Below are positions 29,989-32,949 of a DNA stretch of 32,949 nt, piece after piece. Source of the stretch: Succinatimonas sp. CAG:777 (lineage in GTDB: Bacteria; Pseudomonadota; Gammaproteobacteria; Enterobacterales; Succinivibrionaceae); assembly GCA_000431835.1 (NCBI GenBank), contig HF987916.1:1-32949 (forward strand). The letters run 5' to 3'. A program made the position numbers and the translations under genes. Each line of letters opens with the position of its first letter. Positions within the stretch are counted from its first letter, which is position 1. The notes below the pieces were generated by a model. The model was not told the DNA's origin, searched no databases, and worked only from the letters and a program-made list of their open reading frames with translations.

Positions 29989-31731
29989 TTACAAGAGCTT
30001 AGTTATGATCACGCCTCCTTTTTGAAGACATGAACTGTCATAAAGGTGACTGAACAGTACCTGTTCATTGTTTATTGTGACATCTAAAGGTGAATTGCCA
30101 GCGTTTATATATACTTTTAATACTTCATCAGCAGAATGTTTTTCATATTTAATGAATCTGCCGTCTTCTGAATGCCAGGTTATGTTCTGGCTTTCGCAGG
30201 CTTTATGCTGTTTACGCAGTGAGATCAGTGACTTTACAGTGCTGATGGTCTTGTCATAAACCTTATTTTCAATGTCTTTCCATGGCATTGGTCTTCTGTT
30301 GTCAGGATCATTCTTTCCTTCAAGAGCAATCTCTGTGCCATAGTAAATACATGGAGAACCAGGCATGGTAACCAGTACGCTAAGCTGCTGTATAAGCTTG
30401 TCATAACTTCCGCATCGTGTAATGGCTCTGTCCACGTCGTGGCTGTCAAGGAAGTTAAATACAACCTGATTAACCTGTTTCATATACAGAGAATAACAGT
30501 AATTCATCATGTACATAAAATCGTCAGAGCTTAAGGTCTCATCGACAAAGAAGTTACTTAATGACTGCATGAAAGGATAGTTCATTACAGAATCATACTC
30601 GTCCCCTAACAGGTATGGTGTTGAATCCATCCAGATCTCACCTAATAAGAACAGATCAGGTTTTACAGCCTTTAATTCGCGATGCAGTTTCTTAATAAAA
30701 GCGTGAGAAATCTCATTTCCAACATCAAATCTGATGCCGTCAATGTTCCACATTTCAATCCAGTCTTTGCATACTTTAGTAAAGTAGTCCATAACCTCAG
30801 GATTTGAAGTATCAAGCTTTGGCATTTCATCTACGAAGGCAAAGCTGTAATATCTTCCGTCCTTGGTATTTCCATCAAAACTGAAATTGTCCTTTTTAAC
30901 AAAATACCAGTCATAATATTTTGAGTTTTTGCCGTTTTTTACAACATCCTGCCAGGCGAAAAAGCCTCGACCTGAATGATTGAAAACAGCATCAATCATG
31001 ACCTTAATTCCCAGAGAGTGAGCCTTTTCTACCAGTTTTCTAAAGTACTCATTGTCTCCAAAATCAGGATCGATATGCTCATAGTCTGAGATGTTATATT
31101 TGTGATTCTCAGTTGAGGTAACAAGTGGAGTGAAATAAATGCCTGTAATGCCAAGATCTTTTAGATACTCCAGCTTACTCATTGCACCCTTCAGGTTTCC
31201 ACCATAAAAGGAATCTCTGGTTAGCGATTTATAATCATCCCAGTCGTTTAACTGCTTATTGCCCTCATAATCGAGCTTGCAGAATCTGTCAGGAAATATC
31301 TGATACCAGAAGATATCTTCAGCCCACTTAGGATGTGTACAGATATCGGCACGGTTCATCCAGGCAAATTTGTAGAAATGTCTGATGATGTTGTCCTTTT
31401 TCATGAAATCCTTGTCATGGACTCCATCTTCAAACAGATAACATAACTCATCACCAGCATAGATTTCAAAATAGTACTGGATACGCTTGAATTCTGGTTT
31501 TAAGGTGACAGACCAGATTAATTCGTGTGAAAGCTCTTTTTCAATATGAAGTTCAAGAGGCTGACCTGACCATGGATCAGTACCTGAACAGCCGAAAATG
31601 TATGGATCGGCATGAACAATCACTACTTTACTGATTGATTTATTGGTTTTTACATTGATGACCAACTCATCTTCATTTAAAGAATAACAATCAGTAAAAG
31701 CGCACTTGTGTGATATTCCTTCTACAAGCAT
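29989..31731 (-). CDS. GH13 alpha-glucan hydrolase (neopullulanase/maltodextrin glucosidase type)
   Basis: I choose the ATG at 31731 (GGAG 8 nt upstream), giving 580 residues with no signal peptide, so a cytoplasmic enzyme. An N-terminal beta domain (about 1-125, CBM34-like) is followed by DIFWYQIFPDRF, the usual entry to the barrel in cyclomaltodextrinase/neopullulanase enzymes. Catalytic regions are DAVFNH (247-252), GIRFDV with nucleophile Asp336, LLGEIW with acid/base Glu365, and FLDSHD with His431-Asp432. It would cleave alpha-1,4 (and perhaps alpha-1,6) bonds in imported maltodextrins. It could be called malZ by similarity of role, but substrate cannot be read from sequence. A divergent AraC-type regulator starts 175 bp away and may control it. 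Confidence 0.9.
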   Translation of the reverse strand: MLVEGISHKCAFTDCYSLNEDELVINVKTNKSISKVVIVHADPYIFGCSGTDPWSGQPLELHIEKELSHELIWSVTLKPEFKRIQYYFEIYAGDELCYLFEDGVHDKDFMKKDNIIRHFYKFAWMNRADICTHPKWAEDIFWYQIFPDRFCKLDYEGNKQLNDWDDYKSLTRDSFYGGNLKGAMSKLEYLKDLGITGIYFTPLVTSTENHKYNISDYEHIDPDFGDNEYFRKLVEKAHSLGIKVMIDAVFNHSGRGFFAWQDVVKNGKNSKYYDWYFVKKDNFSFDGNTKDGRYYSFAFVDEMPKLDTSNPEVMDYFTKVCKDWIEMWNIDGIRFDVGNEISHAFIKKLHRELKAVKPDLFLLGEIWMDSTPYLLGDEYDSVMNYPFMQSLSNFFVDETLSSDDFMYMMNYCYSLYMKQVNQVVFNFLDSHDVDRAITRCGSYDKLIQQLSVLVTMPGSPCIYYGTEIALEGKNDPDNRRPMPWKDIENKVYDKTISTVKSLISLRKQHKACESQNITWHSEDGRFIKYEKHSADEVLKVYINAGNSPLDVTINNEQVLFSHLYDSSCLQKGGVIITKLL

Positions 31732-31906
31732 ACAATATGCTCCTTTTTTATATCCAACTATAATTAGCATTTTAATACTAAAAAATCAGATATTCTTTCA
31801 GAATGCTATCGAGTTTTTAACACAATCCTATTATTTGTATTAAAATTATCATGTAATTTGCCTTATAAAGGATCTGTTTTCAATAAAATCGCTGATACGG
31901 TAGTTT

Positions 31907-32857
31907 ATGATAGAAGAACAAAAATCTATTCACGAAAATGTCAATCACGGTACGGTTAATTTTCCATATGCTATTTACCATGTGAGGATGCCTTTTCACA
32001 TCACAAGTTATCCTCTGCACTGGCATAAGGAAATCGAATTTATCTATGTTATTGACGGTACGCTTACAGTCTCTGTAAACAGCAGAAAGTTTGAAATGAA
32101 CAGAGGTGATATTTCTGTAATACTTCCAGAACAACCTCATGCCCTGTTCCAGTATGAAAATGTAGAGGCTAACTATATCAATATCGTTTTTAATCTTGAA
32201 TATCTTCATTCACAGGGCACAACCAACTATCTTTACGACAAATATATCGCGCCTTTCGTAAGGGGTGAGCGTTCTTTAGATCCCTACATTCCCTGCAGAT
32301 CTCTTATAAATGCTGAACTATTCCCTTATATAAATGAACTTTTTAACTGCCGACACGAAAGCTACACCGAAGACGGATTACTCATCATTTCAGATCTTAT
32401 TCACATCATGCACACGGTTTGCAAAAAGAGCGTTGAAGTATCGCAGGATCTGATGTCTGAACATATTAAAGCTGACAAAGTAAAAAAAGCAGTTTACAAG
32501 GTGCAGAACTGTTTCCATAAGCATCTTACAATCGCATTCATGGCAGAGGTCTGTGGCGTATCGGAAAGCCATTTTATGAAAATCTTCAAAGATGTTACCA
32601 AACAGAGCTTTAATGAGTTTCTCGTAAATTACAGACTGGAGGTTGCTGCAAAACAGTTAAGAGAAAGCGAACTTAAGGTTATAGATATCGCAGTTGCCTG
32701 TGGTTTTAACAACCATTCTTACTTTACTCGAGCTTTTATAAAGAAATACGGATTAACCCCAGTAAAGTATCGCAGGAGAGAAGAATTGAAACTGACAGAA
32801 AAGATAAAAGGCAATGATACTGATAGGTTAACTGAAATAAAATTACAACAGAAATAA
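31907..32857 (+). CDS. AraC-family transcriptional regulator with cupin sensor domain
   Basis: This 316-residue regulator has an N-terminal cupin-type ligand-binding domain (about 15-160) with HWHKEIEFIYVIDGTLTV, RGDISVILPEQPH and YINIVFNLEYL. The C-terminal double helix-turn-helix domain (about 195-292) has LTIAFMAEVCGVSESHFMK, then IFKDVTKQSFNEFLVNYRL, IDIAVACGFNNHSYFTRAF and KKYGLTPVKYRR. Members of this group respond to sugars and activate carbohydrate genes. Its divergent position next to the GH13 gene suggests it controls alpha-glucan use, but this is inference. No strong ribosome-binding site precedes the ATG. A terminator follows directly after the stop. Confidence 0.9.
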   Translation: MIEEQKSIHENVNHGTVNFPYAIYHVRMPFHITSYPLHWHKEIEFIYVIDGTLTVSVNSRKFEMNRGDISVILPEQPHALFQYENVEANYINIVFNLEYLHSQGTTNYLYDKYIAPFVRGERSLDPYIPCRSLINAELFPYINELFNCRHESYTEDGLLIISDLIHIMHTVCKKSVEVSQDLMSEHIKADKVKKAVYKVQNCFHKHLTIAFMAEVCGVSESHFMKIFKDVTKQSFNEFLVNYRLEVAAKQLRESELKVIDIAVACGFNNHSYFTRAFIKKYGLTPVKYRRREELKLTEKIKGNDTDRLTEIKLQQK

Positions 32858-32859
32858 CA

Positions 32860-32880
32860 AAGCCAGGCAAAGCCTGGCTT
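32860..32880. terminator. Bidirectional terminator between the AraC regulator and tuf
   Basis: A perfect 9-bp stem AAGCCAGGC/GCCTGGCTT with an AAA loop starts three bases after the regulator's stop codon and lies 27 bp downstream of the tuf stop. TTCATTATT follows on the plus strand and TTTGTTATTT overlaps and follows the stem on the minus strand, so it can serve both convergent genes. Confidence 0.85.
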
Positions 32881-32907
32881 CATTATTAGCACAAAGTGCA
32901 GGAGGTA

Positions 32908-32949
32908 TTACTCAATGATAGTACCAACAACACCAGCACCTACTGTTCT
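32908..32949 (-). CDS. tuf: Elongation factor Tu, C-terminal end only
   Basis: The last 13 codons before TAA (32908-32910) read RTVGAGVVGTIIE, the well-known C-terminus of bacterial EF-Tu (usual form REGGRTVGAGVV...). The gene enters from the right edge and is truncated only by the window. EF-Tu brings aminoacyl-tRNA to the ribosome. The last residues resemble proteobacterial EF-Tu, which supports the placement of the organism. Confidence 0.88.
   Translation of the reverse strand, partial: RTVGAGVVGTIIE

Overview
The window looks like chromosomal DNA of a low-GC gammaproteobacterium. The evidence is E. coli-like type I-E Cas proteins, PhoB/PhoR/PhoU, class II fructose bisphosphatase GlpX, HdeB-like periplasmic proteins, signal peptides without lipid-anchored Gram-positive features, and a proteobacterial-style EF-Tu C-terminus at the right edge. 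A host-associated anaerobe of the Succinivibrionaceae type would fit the base composition and gene mix, but that is inference, not proof. TGA is used as an ordinary stop (for example at the phoB/phoR junction and in the C11 peptidase gene), so internal TGA codons are read here as real interruptions.

Layout. (1) 1-9185: a type I-E CRISPR-Cas locus on the minus strand, transcribed right to left: cas3, cas8e, cse2, cas6e, cas7e, cas5e, cas1, cas2, an AT-rich leader with an IHF-like site, then at least 14 repeats running off the left edge. cas2 carries an in-frame TGA at codon 54, and cas6e lies between cse2 and cas7e rather than after cas5e. A 13-bp-armed inverted repeat overlaps the likely cas3 promoter. 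(2) 9556-13758: other probable defence or DNA-maintenance genes: a SieB-like membrane protein divergent from cas3, and a PLD nuclease-SF2 helicase-DUF3427 protein followed by a NUDIX hydrolase. (3) 13900-15733: glpX and one unrecognised small protein. (4) 15830-22178: a complete phosphate regulon in one unit, pstS-pstC-pstA-pstB-phoU-phoB-phoR, with a hairpin after pstS and a Pho-box-like element upstream. (5) 22665-23186: a decayed stretch containing an ORF with two in-frame stops. (6) 23187-28520: a cell-envelope cluster reading lemA, TPM-domain protein, secreted TPR protein, secreted C11 (clostripain-type) peptidase, and possibly a 46-residue ORF. Its upstream region carries five 13-bp-phased repeats. 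(7) 29187-29791: two tandem HdeB-like periplasmic acid-chaperone paralogues with a good sigma-70 promoter. (8) 29989-32857: a cytoplasmic GH13 alpha-glucan hydrolase and a divergent AraC/cupin regulator. (9) 32908-32949: the last 13 codons of tuf.

How the parts work together. The Cas proteins form Cascade (Cas8e, Cse2, Cas7e, Cas5e, Cas6e) plus Cas3 for interference. Adaptation would depend on Cas1 and whatever is made from the broken cas2. The pst/pho genes import phosphate and sense it. The lemA-TPM-TPR-C11 group is the most plausible undescribed functional unit: all the proteins are predicted to be membrane-anchored or exported, they are co-oriented, and they are closely spaced.
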